Below, in pieces: positions 7,682 to 14,924 of a stretch of DNA of 16,335 bases. The stretch is from the NCBI GenBank assembly GCA_016280345.1, contig JAEEGN010000245.1:1-16335 (forward strand), given 5' to 3'. A program made the translations under genes and the position numbers. The DNA is from Selenomonadaceae bacterium (lineage in GTDB: Bacteria > Bacillota > Negativicutes > Selenomonadales > Selenomonadaceae). Within the stretch, counting starts at the first letter, position 1; each line of letters opens with the position of its first letter. The notes beneath the pieces were generated by a model. That model ran no database searches. It saw nothing but the letters and a program-made list of their open reading frames with translations, and was not told the DNA's origin.

Positions 7682-8734
7682 TTACAGCCAACGGTAGATA
7701 TAGACGCCGATGCCGGTGCACATCACGTTGGCGAGGGCCAGCGGCAGGAGCACCTTCCAGCTCAGCGACAGCATCTGGTCGATGCGGGTGCGGGGCAGCG
7801 TCCAGCGCAGCCACATGAAGAAGAAGACCATGAAGAGCGCCTTGAGCCAGAACCAGACGACGCCGGGCAGGACCGGCCCGCTCCAGCCGCCGAGGAAAAA
7901 GGTCGTCGTGAGGATGGAGACGGCCAGGAGGTTCGCGTACTCGGCCAGGAAGAACAGCGCCCAGCGCATGCCGCTGTACTCGGCGAAAGCGCCGGCCACG
8001 ATCTCCGACTCGCCCTCCACGAGATCGAACGGCGTGCGGTTCGTCTCCGCCGTGGCCGTGATGACGAAGATCACGAAGGCGACGGGCTGCAGCAGCACGA
8101 ACCAGACGTTGTCCGCCTGCACCGCCACGATGTCGCTCATCTTCAGCGAGCCGGTCAGCATCACGATGCCGAGCAGCGAGAACACCATCGGCGCCTCGTA
8201 GCTCAGCATCTGCGCCACCGTCCGCATGCCGCCGATCATGGCGTACTTGCTGTTGGAGGCGTAGCCGCCCATCAGGAAGGGCAGCACCGCCTGGGAGGAG
8301 ATGGCGATGAGCAGGAACACGCCCACGTTGACGTCGGCGAAAACGGCGCCCTTGTCAAAGGGGAAAAAGGCGTATGCCAGCGCCGAGGGCACGAAGAGCA
8401 GCATCGGCGACAGCGCCCAGACCACCCGGTCGCAGCCGGCGGGGATGATGTCCTCCTTGCTCATGAGCTTCAGCATGTCGGCGAAGGGCTGCAACAGCCC
8501 GAAGCGGCCGCCGACGCGGTTCGGCCCCAGGCGCACCTGGATGAAGGCGCAGACCTTGCGCTCGGCGTAAGTAAAGACGATGGCCGCCGACAGGATGACG
8601 CCGATCACCGCGCCGATTCCAATGAATTTCATTATGAGATCCGTCAGGAACTGGTTCCCAAAGAGAAGCATCAGGTATTCCCGGAGAACGCCGGCGACGG
8701 TGGCGACGACTCCGTTTTCCAGCATTGCGTTCAT
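7682..8734 (-). CDS. nuoH: NADH-quinone oxidoreductase (complex I) subunit H
   Basis: NuoH is the membrane subunit that, with NuoB and NuoD, forms the quinone chamber. The 350-residue product has about eight helices. Its hallmark loops are AERKVCAFIQVRLGPNRVG (around residue 58) and the acidic loop ETNRTPFDLVEGESE (around 230-244). I chose the ATG at 8732-8734 (MNAMLENG) rather than the in-frame ATG nine bases upstream at 8741-8743. The ribosome site AGGAGGG (8744-8750) directly abuts the upstream ATG but is 9 bases from the chosen one. That ribosome site overlaps the nuoD stop codon by one base. Confidence 0.96.
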   Translation of the reverse strand: MNAMLENGVVATVAGVLREYLMLLFGNQFLTDLIMKFIGIGAVIGVILSAAIVFTYAERKVCAFIQVRLGPNRVGGRFGLLQPFADMLKLMSKEDIIPAGCDRVVWALSPMLLFVPSALAYAFFPFDKGAVFADVNVGVFLLIAISSQAVLPFLMGGYASNSKYAMIGGMRTVAQMLSYEAPMVFSLLGIVMLTGSLKMSDIVAVQADNVWFVLLQPVAFVIFVITATAETNRTPFDLVEGESEIVAGAFAEYSGMRWALFFLAEYANLLAVSILTTTFFLGGWSGPVLPGVVWFWLKALFMVFFFMWLRWTLPRTRIDQMLSLSWKVLLPLALANVMCTGIGVYIYRWL

Positions 8735-8749
8735 CGAAACCATCCCTCC

Positions 8750-9833
<1,084 letters not shown>

Positions 9834-9847
<14 letters not shown>

Positions 9848-10337
9848 AGACGCGCCCTCCTTCCCGGCGGAGACGCGGCACCTTCGGCGGCGCGGCCTGC
9901 CTGTAGTCCTTGCGCAGCGGATGGCCGGTGAAATCCTCGGCCAGCAGGATGCGGCGCAGGTCGGGATGGCCGCTGAACTCAATGCCCATGAGGTCATAGA
10001 CCTCCCGCTCCTCGAACGCCGCCCCCGGGAACACCCCCGTCACCGAGGGCACCGAAGGCGCCTCGTGGTCCAGCTTCACCTTGACCGTGATCCAGGTATT
10101 GGCCCCCCAGGCGAAAAGGTGATAGACCATCTCGAAGTACGTCTTGTAGTCCACCGCCGTCAGGTTTTCCAGCCGGGCGAAGCCGAAGCGCCCGTCGTCC
10201 CGCAGGAAGGTCAGCAGCGCCGTGAGCTCCGCCGCCGGCACGAAGACCGCCGGCTGCGCCGCTTCGCTGTCGTATTCGGCGCTGGGAAACGCCTGCTGCA
10301 GCGCCGCCAGCAGCGGCGCGCCGATGTAGTCCTTCAT
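9834..10337 (-). CDS. nuoC: NADH-quinone oxidoreductase (complex I) subunit C, 30-kDa type
   Basis: NuoC is a structural subunit of the connecting module that packs against NuoD. The 167-residue protein carries the 30-kDa subunit signature near its C-terminus: EREVYDLMGIEFSGHPDLRR followed by LLAEDFTGHPLRKDY. The N-terminal half (residues 1-70) is weakly conserved in this family. The start overlaps the nuoB stop (ATGA at 10334-10337), and a purine-rich GGCGGAAGG immediately precedes it, so translation is probably coupled to nuoB. Confidence 0.95.
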
Positions 10338-10849
10338 CCTTCCGCCACCCGCTTTCCCATTTCCTCCACCCGCTCCGGGTGCATGATCTTCTCCTTGAGC
10401 TTCAGCATGCCCTCAATCAGCGCCTCCGGCCGCGGCGGGCAGCCGGGGATATAGACGTCCACCGGCATCACCTGGTCAATGCCCGGCACCACCGAATAGG
10501 AATCAGCGAAGGGGCCGCCGGCGATGGCGCAGCTCCCCATGGCGATGACGTACTTCGGCTCCGGCATCTCCTCGTAGAGGCGGATGAGGGGCGGCGTCAT
10601 CTTCCAGGTCAAAGTGCCGGCCACGATCAGGAGGTCCGCCTGCCGCGGGCAGGGCCGAAACACCTCGTAGCCGAAGCGCGAGAGATCGAAACGGGCCGCC
10701 GCCGTGCTCATCATCTCGATGGCGCAGCAGGCGAGGCCCGAAGACAGCGGCCAGATGGAATTGCCGTGGGCCCACTTGAACAGGGAATCCACGGTGGTGA
10801 CAATCACGTTGTTCTTCAAAACCGGCGGCACGATATCGACTATTTCCAC
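10334..10849 (-). CDS. nuoB: NADH-quinone oxidoreductase (complex I) subunit B, cluster N2
   Basis: NuoB holds the terminal [4Fe-4S] cluster N2, which reduces quinone at the NuoB/D/H interface. The 171-residue protein keeps the four ligands: adjacent cysteines C41 and C42 in SSGLACCAIEMM, C107 in AMGSCAIAGG and C137 in IPGCPPRP. An extra cysteine occurs at position 67 in VFRPCPRQADLL, where the family usually has serine. The start codon is GTG (10847-10849), preceded at suitable spacing by GAAGGGGG, and it overlaps the end of nuoA by 10 bases. Confidence 0.97.
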   Translation of the reverse strand: MEIVDIVPPVLKNNVIVTTVDSLFKWAHGNSIWPLSSGLACCAIEMMSTAAARFDLSRFGYEVFRPCPRQADLLIVAGTLTWKMTPPLIRLYEEMPEPKYVIAMGSCAIAGGPFADSYSVVPGIDQVMPVDVYIPGCPPRPEALIEGMLKLKEKIMHPERVEEMGKRVAEG

Positions 10850-11193
10850 GACAGAGCCCCCTTCCGCCAGGCGTACGCCAGTCCCAGTGCCAGGATGGCG
10901 AGGAAAACGAACATCTCGGCCAGGGCGAACAGCCCCAGCGCCCCGAAGCGCACCGCCCAGGGATACAGGAACACCGTCTCGATGTCAAAGACGATGAAGA
11001 TCAGCGCGTAGAGGAAATACCCGGCGCGGTACTGCACGTAGGTCTTTCCCTGGGTATCGACGCCGCACTCGTAGGGAATGCGCTTCTGCGGCGACGGTTG
11101 CCGCGGCTGAAGCAGGAACGCCGGTATCAGCGACATCACCGGAAAGATCAGCGCCACGACGAAGAAGATGCCAAGACCGCCGAATTCACTCAT
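10840..11193 (-). CDS. nuoA: NADH-quinone oxidoreductase (complex I) subunit A
   Basis: NuoA is a three-helix membrane subunit next to NuoH, J and K, and the first gene of the operon. The 117-residue product has the family signature YECGVDTQGK in the loop after TM1 and FVFDIETVFLYPWA (here IVFDIETVFLYPWA) in TM2, with the conserved acidic residues. The frame is open upstream to 11271, but ATG 11191-11193 is preferred because GGAAGGGG lies just upstream and MSEFGGLGIFFVV gives the usual N-terminus. Only 74 bases separate it from the stop of the recombinase gene on the same strand. I found no convincing promoter in that gap. Confidence 0.95.
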   Translation of the reverse strand: MSEFGGLGIFFVVALIFPVMSLIPAFLLQPRQPSPQKRIPYECGVDTQGKTYVQYRAGYFLYALIFIVFDIETVFLYPWAVRFGALGLFALAEMFVFLAILALGLAYAWRKGALSWK

Positions 11194-11267
11194 AAAGCCC
11201 CTTCCTTTCCTCAGGCAGACAAAGAATCCACGTTTTTCCCGGCCGTCCCGAAGGGCGCCGGACGTTC

Positions 11268-12266
11268 TCAATCATTGTAGATGCGGTTGAGCGGCGTCTC
11301 CTTGAAGAGATTGCCCTGCTCGATGTAGCGATGGACCATCTTCTCCGACTTGTGCCGCGTCTGCCGCATGATGGACAGGGAATCGGCGTTGTGCTGGGCG
11401 GCGCTGGTAGCGAAGCCGCGGCGCAGGCTGTGGCCGGCGAACTCCGCCGGGTCGAGGCCGGCCATGGCAACGTACTTCTTGACCGTCAGCGCCACCGTCT
11501 TGTCGCTGAGCTGCGACGGCCGCAGCGTCCCCGCCTTCGTCAGCGGATGGAACAGCGGTCCCGCGTGAAGGTCCGCCGCCGCGATCCACGCCTTCACCGC
11601 CCGCACCGCGCAGACGCGGGGCTCCGGCGCGTAGGGAATGGCAATCGTGCTGCCCTTGCCGAGCTGGTCGCCCTTCGCCCGGGGAATGAAGACCGTAAGC
11701 CCCTGGGGGCTGAAGGTCAGATCCTCCAGCCTGACGTTCACCAGCTCCGAGCGCCGGAAGGCCCCGGCGAACCCGAGGAAGAGCAGCGCCCTGTCCCGCA
11801 GGGAAGCGGTATCTTCCTTCCCCTCGAAGCAATCCGCCAGCAGGTAGAGCGTCTCGTAAAGGATCGGCGCCTTGCCGTGCTGGAACGTCCCCCGCTCCCG
11901 GCGGATCGCGGCCAGCGTCGCCCGGACCAGGCTGTCCTTGGCCGGGTTCCGCTCCCGGTCGTAACCGGCGGCGATATGGTTCTCGGAAATGGCCGTCACC
12001 CGGCGGGCCACGGTATTCGCCTTGACCTCCGCGTCAACGTCGGTGAGGTCGTTCAGATAGTTGACGATCGTCTCCGGCGCGGCGGGCAGCGCCGTCAGGT
12101 CATGGTGGCGGCACCAGTCGGCAAAATCGCTCCAGTCGGCGTGATAGGCCCGAAGGGTATTGTCGGACTTGGACCGGTGCAGCCGTACCTTGCTCTTGGC
12201 GGACAGCGACGCGTTGCCGTCCATCCGCTCGCTGCGGCCGATCACGAAATCCCCCGTAGGTTCCAT
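11268..12266 (-). CDS. Solitary tyrosine recombinase/integrase
   Basis: A 332-residue site-specific recombinase. The N-terminal SAM-like core-binding domain spans about residues 30-125 (TLRAYHADWSDFADWC). The catalytic domain has the complete active site: R171 in AFRRSELVNV, K198 in PRAKGDQ, H279 and R282 in HSLRRGFAT, H305 in RHKS, and nucleophile Y314 in VHRYIEQG. The H-to-Y spacing of nine equals that of XerD. It is probably active. It is not XerC/D, being longer and of the standalone integrase style. No phage or transposon genes, excisionase or tRNA target flank it. The ATG (12264-12266) is preceded by AGGTGA. Its target site is unknown; inverted repeats in its leader are candidates. Confidence 0.9.
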   Translation of the reverse strand: MEPTGDFVIGRSERMDGNASLSAKSKVRLHRSKSDNTLRAYHADWSDFADWCRHHDLTALPAAPETIVNYLNDLTDVDAEVKANTVARRVTAISENHIAAGYDRERNPAKDSLVRATLAAIRRERGTFQHGKAPILYETLYLLADCFEGKEDTASLRDRALLFLGFAGAFRRSELVNVRLEDLTFSPQGLTVFIPRAKGDQLGKGSTIAIPYAPEPRVCAVRAVKAWIAAADLHAGPLFHPLTKAGTLRPSQLSDKTVALTVKKYVAMAGLDPAEFAGHSLRRGFATSAAQHNADSLSIMRQTRHKSEKMVHRYIEQGNLFKETPLNRIYND

Positions 12267-12300
12267 AGTATCACCTGCTATCGTTCCCTGTGCAAATCAT

Positions 12301-12323
12301 CCGCGGTATACGCGGAATCCGCG
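12301..12323. repeat. Cluster of overlapping inverted repeats upstream of the recombinase
   Basis: CCGCG-GTATA-CGCGG (12301-12315) is a perfect 5-bp inverted repeat, and it overlaps CGCGGA-A-TCCGCG (12311-12323), a perfect 6-bp inverted repeat around a single base. They lie between the recombinase promoter and its start codon. They could be a recombinase binding/crossover site or an operator; the sequence alone does not decide. Confidence 0.6.
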
Positions 12324-12364
12324 CACGTTGATTCACGACTGCCCGGAAAATATTAACGGATTCC

Positions 12365-12394
12365 AGTATATAACGGAAACGCGGGTATTGGCAA
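12365..12394 (-). promoter_or_regulatory. Probable promoter of the recombinase gene
   Basis: On the minus strand TTGCCA (12389-12394) and TATACT (12365-12370), each 5/6 to consensus, are 18 bp apart. The leader to the ATG is about 90 bases and contains the inverted-repeat cluster. Because no terminator separates the recombinase from nuoA, this promoter may also feed the nuo operon. Confidence 0.6.
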
Positions 12395-12438
12395 GGAAGT
12401 ATAATGAATACATGATGGCGGCACGAATGATTTTCCTA

Positions 12439-12467
12439 TTGGCAAACGGCGCCAAATCCCTTATCAT
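12439..12467 (+). promoter_or_regulatory. Probable promoter of the acetyltransferase gene
   Basis: TTGGCA (12439-12444) and TATCAT (12462-12467), each 5/6 to consensus, are 17 bp apart, about 35 bases before the ATG. An exact TATAAT also occurs at 12400-12405, but it has no -35 partner. Confidence 0.6.
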
Positions 12468-12502
12468 GGTAGCATCACCAACCAGCGAAAGGGGTCTTTG
12501 CC

Positions 12503-12805
12503 ATGACCATTGCCATCACCCGCGAGGAAACCGCCGGCGGCGGGCGCTATGCGGCGGAAGCGGACGGCCGCCCGGCCGGCGTCATGACCTATCAGCGCCC
12601 GGAGGAAGGGCGCATCGTCATCGACCACACGAAGGTCGAAAGCGAATGCAGCGGGCAGGGCGTCGGCGCCCGGCTGGTGGCCCGGGCCATTGACGACGCC
12701 CGGGCCGAAGGCTTCAGGATCACGCCGGTCTGCTCCTACGCGGTCCGGTACTTCGAAAAGCATCCCGAGGCCGCCGACGTCCTCGCCAAAGAAAGCCCCG
12801 GCTGA
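12503..12805 (+). CDS. Small GNAT-fold N-acetyltransferase, YjdJ-like
   Basis: A 100-residue protein of the compact GNAT group typified by E. coli YjdJ and Arabidopsis At1g77540 (COG2388). It keeps the acetyl-CoA pyrophosphate loop as SGQGVGARLVARAIDDARAEG around residues 50-70. It also has the group's conserved lead-in DHTKVE and TPVCSYAVRYFEKHPE with Cys77. These single-domain enzymes lack the usual N-terminal arm of GNATs, and their substrates are largely unknown. The start at 12503 has AAAGGGG 9 bases upstream and a promoter about 35 bases away. The gene converges on sigH, with the sigH terminator between the two stops. It appears to be a single-gene unit. Confidence 0.88.
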   Translation: MTIAITREETAGGGRYAAEADGRPAGVMTYQRPEEGRIVIDHTKVESECSGQGVGARLVARAIDDARAEGFRITPVCSYAVRYFEKHPEAADVLAKESPG

Positions 12806-12866
12806 TTCCCTTTTCTCCTGGAACAACGGGGCTTGTCACGTCCGGAAACGACCCGGTCTCCGGTGT

Positions 12867-12899
12867 CAAAAGACCGGCACGGAACGCTCCGGCCGGTCT
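12867..12899 (-). terminator. Intrinsic terminator of sigH
   Basis: On the minus strand AGACCGGC pairs with GCCGGTCT, with an inner CGGA/TCCG pair and a one-base bulge. It is followed by a short T run that begins in the stem (TTTT), 23 bases past the sigH stop. The plus strand lacks a T run after this stem, so it is not an obvious terminator for the acetyltransferase. Confidence 0.75.
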
Positions 12900-12922
12900 G
12901 GGGATACGGTATTATGCTTTCG

Positions 12923-13654
12923 TCATTCGTCCTCAAGATCGTGCCGGCGGCGATTGATGGAGGTCAGTCCGCGGTAGATGGTGCTGATGTCGATGTCGTT
13001 GCCGCGGGTCTCCATGTATTTCTCCAGCTTCCGCTTGACCCGCTGCAGCGCGTTGTCGATGGATTTCACGTGGCGGTGCAGGTCGGCGGCGATCTCCTGG
13101 TATGATTTGCCGTCGAGATACGACATCAGCACCCGCCACTCAAGGTCGCTGAGGATCTCCTCCATCTTCTCCTCGATGTCGACGAACTCCTCCCGGCTGA
13201 TGACCAGTTCCTCGGGGTCGGCGACCCGCGCCCCGGAAAGGACGTCCAGCAGGGTGCGGTCCGAATCCTCGTCGTAGATGGGCTTGTTCAGCGACACGTA
13301 GGAATTCAGCGGGATATGCTTCTGGCGCGTCGCCGTCTTGATGGCGGTGATGATCTGCCGCGTCACGCAAAGCTCCGCGAAGGCGCGGAACGACGACAGC
13401 TTGTCGTTGCGGAAATCCCGGATTGCCTTATATAGCCCGATCATCCCCTCCTGGATGATGTCTTCCCGGTCGGCGCCGATCAGAAAATAGGACCGCGCCT
13501 TGGCCCGCACGAAATTCTTGTACCGGTTGATCAGATAATTCTGGGCAGCCCGGTCATCATTGTCTTTGATCGCGAGGACGATCTCCTCGTCCGTCAGGTC
13601 GTCGAACTCGCTGACCGGGTTCTCCTGGTTATCCGCTTTTACCTCTGCGTCCAT
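12923..13654 (-). CDS. sigH: RNA polymerase sigma factor SigH (sigma-30 family)
   Basis: SigH drives transition-state, competence and early sporulation genes in Bacillus. The 243-residue product is very close to B. subtilis SigH: FVRAKARSYFLIGADREDI (region 2), QEGMIGLYKAIRDF, then RQIITAIKTATRQKHIPLNS, and region 4 with YLDGKSYQEIAADLHRHVKS and IDNALQRVKRKLEKYMETR. About 25-30 residues follow the usual end (TIYRGLTSINRRRHDLEDE). The frame is open upstream to 13876, but ATG 13652-13654 is chosen because GGGAGG lies at correct spacing and the upstream part overlaps the promoter. It is not next to rpmG/secE/nusG or the yacP-type genes that often neighbour sigH. Whether the host sporulates cannot be told. 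Confidence 0.96.
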   Translation of the reverse strand: MDAEVKADNQENPVSEFDDLTDEEIVLAIKDNDDRAAQNYLINRYKNFVRAKARSYFLIGADREDIIQEGMIGLYKAIRDFRNDKLSSFRAFAELCVTRQIITAIKTATRQKHIPLNSYVSLNKPIYDEDSDRTLLDVLSGARVADPEELVISREEFVDIEEKMEEILSDLEWRVLMSYLDGKSYQEIAADLHRHVKSIDNALQRVKRKLEKYMETRGNDIDISTIYRGLTSINRRRHDLEDE

Positions 13655-13717
13655 CCACAAGCCTCCCAGTCCGAATCGTTCTTCGCTTGACGCCTTGATT
13701 GCCTTGTCATGGACAGA

Positions 13718-13746
13718 ATTATACATTAGAAAGCGCCTGGCGTCAA
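13718..13746 (-). promoter_or_regulatory. Sigma-A promoter of sigH
   Basis: On the minus strand TTGACG (13741-13746) and an exact TATAAT (13718-13723) are separated by 17 bp, about 65 bases before the sigH ATG. This shows that the open frame further upstream is not coding. Confidence 0.85.
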
Positions 13747-13756
13747 GGCAGAAGCC

Positions 13757-13776
13757 CGGGAAAATCAGCTTTCCCG
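13757..13776. repeat. Perfect hairpin between the divergent promoters
   Basis: CGGGAAA and TTTCCCG form a 7-bp inverted repeat around ATCAGC, immediately upstream of the sigH -35 element. It could be an operator or half of a terminator pair; no T tract follows on the minus strand. Confidence 0.45.
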
Positions 13777-13786
13777 AAAAGATTTC

Positions 13787-13818
13787 CGCCGGAGGGACTC
13801 CCCCGGCGCTTTTCTTTT
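13787..13818 (+). terminator. Terminator-like hairpin before the CBS-protein promoter
   Basis: CGCCGG pairs with CCGGCG, extended by G-C pairs across one mismatch (13787-13808), and is followed by CTTTTCTTTT. On the plus strand this is a good intrinsic terminator, yet no plus-strand gene lies just upstream. Confidence 0.65.
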
Positions 13819-13823
13819 CCTCT

Positions 13824-13851
13824 TTGACATCGGCCCGCATCGTGATATAAT
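13824..13851 (+). promoter_or_regulatory. Strong extended -10 promoter of the CBS-domain gene
   Basis: TTGACA (13824-13829) and TATAAT (13846-13851) are both exact consensus with a 16-bp spacer. The -10 is also extended by TGA (13843-13845). The predicted leader is about 80 bases. Confidence 0.92.
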
Positions 13852-13867
13852 ACCCATGAACCCTTGA

Positions 13868-13884
13868 CGGCGGCATAGCCGCCG
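13868..13884 (+). other. Hairpin at the 5' end of the CBS-gene leader
   Basis: CGGCGGC-ATA-GCCGCCG is a perfect 7-bp GC stem starting about 10 bases after the predicted transcription start. No T run follows, so it is not a terminator. A 5' stability element is one possibility. Confidence 0.5.
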
Positions 13885-13937
13885 GGGGGCACCTGCAACG
13901 GGGAAAACCCGCTCTATCACGTTAGGAGGTAAATTCC

Positions 13938-14399
13938 ATGCTGGCCAAGGATATCATGAAAACCCCGGTCATCACCGTATCGTTGGAGACGACAATCGAG
14001 GAGACCGCGAAGCTCCTGCGTCACAACAGGATTTCAGGCGTCCCGGTGGTGGACGGCGACGGCAATATACTGGGCGTCGTCAGCGAGATGGACATGATGC
14101 GCAAGGCCATCCGGCCCGACGCGCCCAGCATCTGGAAGCTGTTCCTTTGGGAATTCACCGACATCAAGGCGCACTATGAATACGATGACATCCAGCGGCG
14201 TTGCCTGGCCCTGACAGCCGGGGAAATCATGACTTCGCCGGCCATCTGCGCCGATGAGAACGACGACCTGAAGAAGGTCGGCGAGACCATCTTCGACCAT
14301 CGGATCAAGCGCGTCTTCATCACCCGCCAGGGAAAGCTCGCGGGCGTCGTCAGCCGTTCTTCCTTCATGAAACTGCTCCTGAAGAACAAGGAAGCCTGA
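13938..14399 (+). CDS. Two-CBS-domain protein
   Basis: A 153-residue soluble protein with a tandem CBS (Bateman) module and nothing else. CBS1 (about 1-58) starts LAKDIMKTPVITVSLETTIE and contains ISGVPVVDGDGNILGVVSEMD. A linker of about 35 residues rich in aromatic and charged residues (SIWKLFLWEF) follows. CBS2 (about 93-150) has AGEIMTSPAICADENDDLKK and LAGVVSRSSFMKLL. Such modules usually bind adenine nucleotides (AMP, ATP or related) and regulate a partner, but no partner is evident here. AGGAGGT lies 8 bases before the ATG, and the promoter is near-perfect, so expression may be high. It may be co-transcribed with the ACT-domain gene 103 bases downstream. Confidence 0.93.
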   Translation: MLAKDIMKTPVITVSLETTIEETAKLLRHNRISGVPVVDGDGNILGVVSEMDMMRKAIRPDAPSIWKLFLWEFTDIKAHYEYDDIQRRCLALTAGEIMTSPAICADENDDLKKVGETIFDHRIKRVFITRQGKLAGVVSRSSFMKLLLKNKEA

Positions 14400-14460
14400 T
14401 TGCCCGGCGCACCTTTGGTTTTCCCCGCCGGTTCCAGGAAAGCGGAGCGCGGCATACAGC

Positions 14461-14482
14461 CGGCCATTCCCCGGAGTGGCCG
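14461..14482 (+). other. Hairpin in the gap between the CBS and ACT genes
   Basis: CGGCCATTCC and GGAGTGGCCG are complementary (one G-U) around CC, 20 bases before the ACT-gene start. There is no T tract. It may shape or protect the transcript upstream of the ribosome site GAGGAGA. The rest of this 103-base gap shows no clear promoter. Confidence 0.4.
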
Positions 14483-14502
14483 CATCAGAGAGGAGACATT
14501 GA

Positions 14503-14772
14503 ATGAAACTCGTAGTGACCACCGTCGGCAAGGACCGCGTCGGCATCATCGCCATGGTCAGCAACCTGCTGGCAGACAACAACGTCAATATCCTCAACGT
14601 CAACCAGAACATCATGGACGGCTTCTTCAACATGGTCATGATCGCCGAAATGCCGGACGACGGCGTTAAGCTGGCGGAAATCCAGAAAAGCCTCCGGGAG
14701 AAGGGCGCGGAGCTGGGCCTCGACATCAAGGTCCAGCACCAGGACATCTTCAACGTCATGCATACGGTGTAA
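14503..14772 (+). CDS. ACT-domain protein, UPF0237 family
   Basis: An 89-residue protein that is a single ACT domain of the GcvR-like type. It begins MKLVVTTVGKDRVGIIAMVS, the usual glycine-rich ligand loop, and continues with NVNILNVNQNIMDGFFNMVM and IKVQHQDIFNVMHTV. ACT domains bind small ligands, often amino acids, and work as dimers. For this family the ligand and target are not established as far as I know. The ribosome site AGAGGAGA precedes the ATG. Its neighbour is the UPF0210 gene, and this pairing is conserved in many Bacillota, which suggests a shared pathway or a regulator-enzyme relationship. Confidence 0.93.
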   Translation: MKLVVTTVGKDRVGIIAMVSNLLADNNVNILNVNQNIMDGFFNMVMIAEMPDDGVKLAEIQKSLREKGAELGLDIKVQHQDIFNVMHTV

Positions 14773-14787
14773 CTCGGACCAGGATGT

Positions 14788-14809
14788 CCCCCAGCGCTGT
14801 AGCTGGGGG
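14788..14809 (+). other. Strong hairpin after the ACT-domain gene
   Basis: CCCCCAGC and GCTGGGGG pair perfectly (8 bp) around GCTGTA, 15 bases past the stop. No T run follows, so it is not a standard intrinsic terminator. It may mark one end of a foreign repeat that fills this spacer. Confidence 0.6.
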
Positions 14810-14820
14810 TGGCGAATATC

Positions 14821-14916
14821 ATAACAGGCGGTGAGCCAATATCTCCCGCCTCGTTGAAACGCCAAGAGGAAGTTTTGCCTTCGGCAAAACCGGAACAACG
14901 GCGTTATAACAGGAGG
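14821..14916. repeat. Structured segment bounded by an 11-bp direct repeat
   Basis: ATAACAGGCGG (14821-14831) and ATAACAGGAGG (14906-14916) flank a segment made almost wholly of hairpins. GGCGG-T-GAG pairs with CTC-CCGCC (14827-14850). AACGCC pairs with GGCGTT (14858-14905) and encloses GTTTTGCC-TTC-GGCAAAAC (14872-14890). The second direct repeat contains the ribosome site of the UPF0210 gene. The layout resembles a small insertion with a duplicated target, or a structured regulatory leader. Confidence 0.5.
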
Positions 14917-14924
14917 CAGCTGGC

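Noticed and set aside
9848..9997. N-terminal extension of nuoD
   Set aside because: The extra 50 residues do not match NuoD, overlap nuoC coding sequence, and the downstream ATG has an ideal ribosome site and the conserved N-terminus.
11225..11262. GC-rich hairpin between the recombinase and nuoA as a terminator
   Set aside because: CCC-TTC-GGG and flanking GGCC pairs exist, but the stem is interrupted and is followed by an A run and not a T run on the transcribed strand.
11268..12266. Identification of the recombinase as chromosomal XerC or XerD
   Set aside because: The catalytic residues fit the superfamily, but the length, N-terminal region and surrounding motifs differ from XerC/D, and the gene context is not that of xer genes.
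13655..13876. N-terminal extension of sigH by 74 residues
   Set aside because: It covers the consensus sigH promoter and part of the divergent promoter, and the shorter start has a good ribosome site and matches SigH length better.
13858..13937. Riboswitch in the CBS-gene leader
   Set aside because: The leader is about 80 bases with only one short hairpin and no recognisable conserved core or expression platform.
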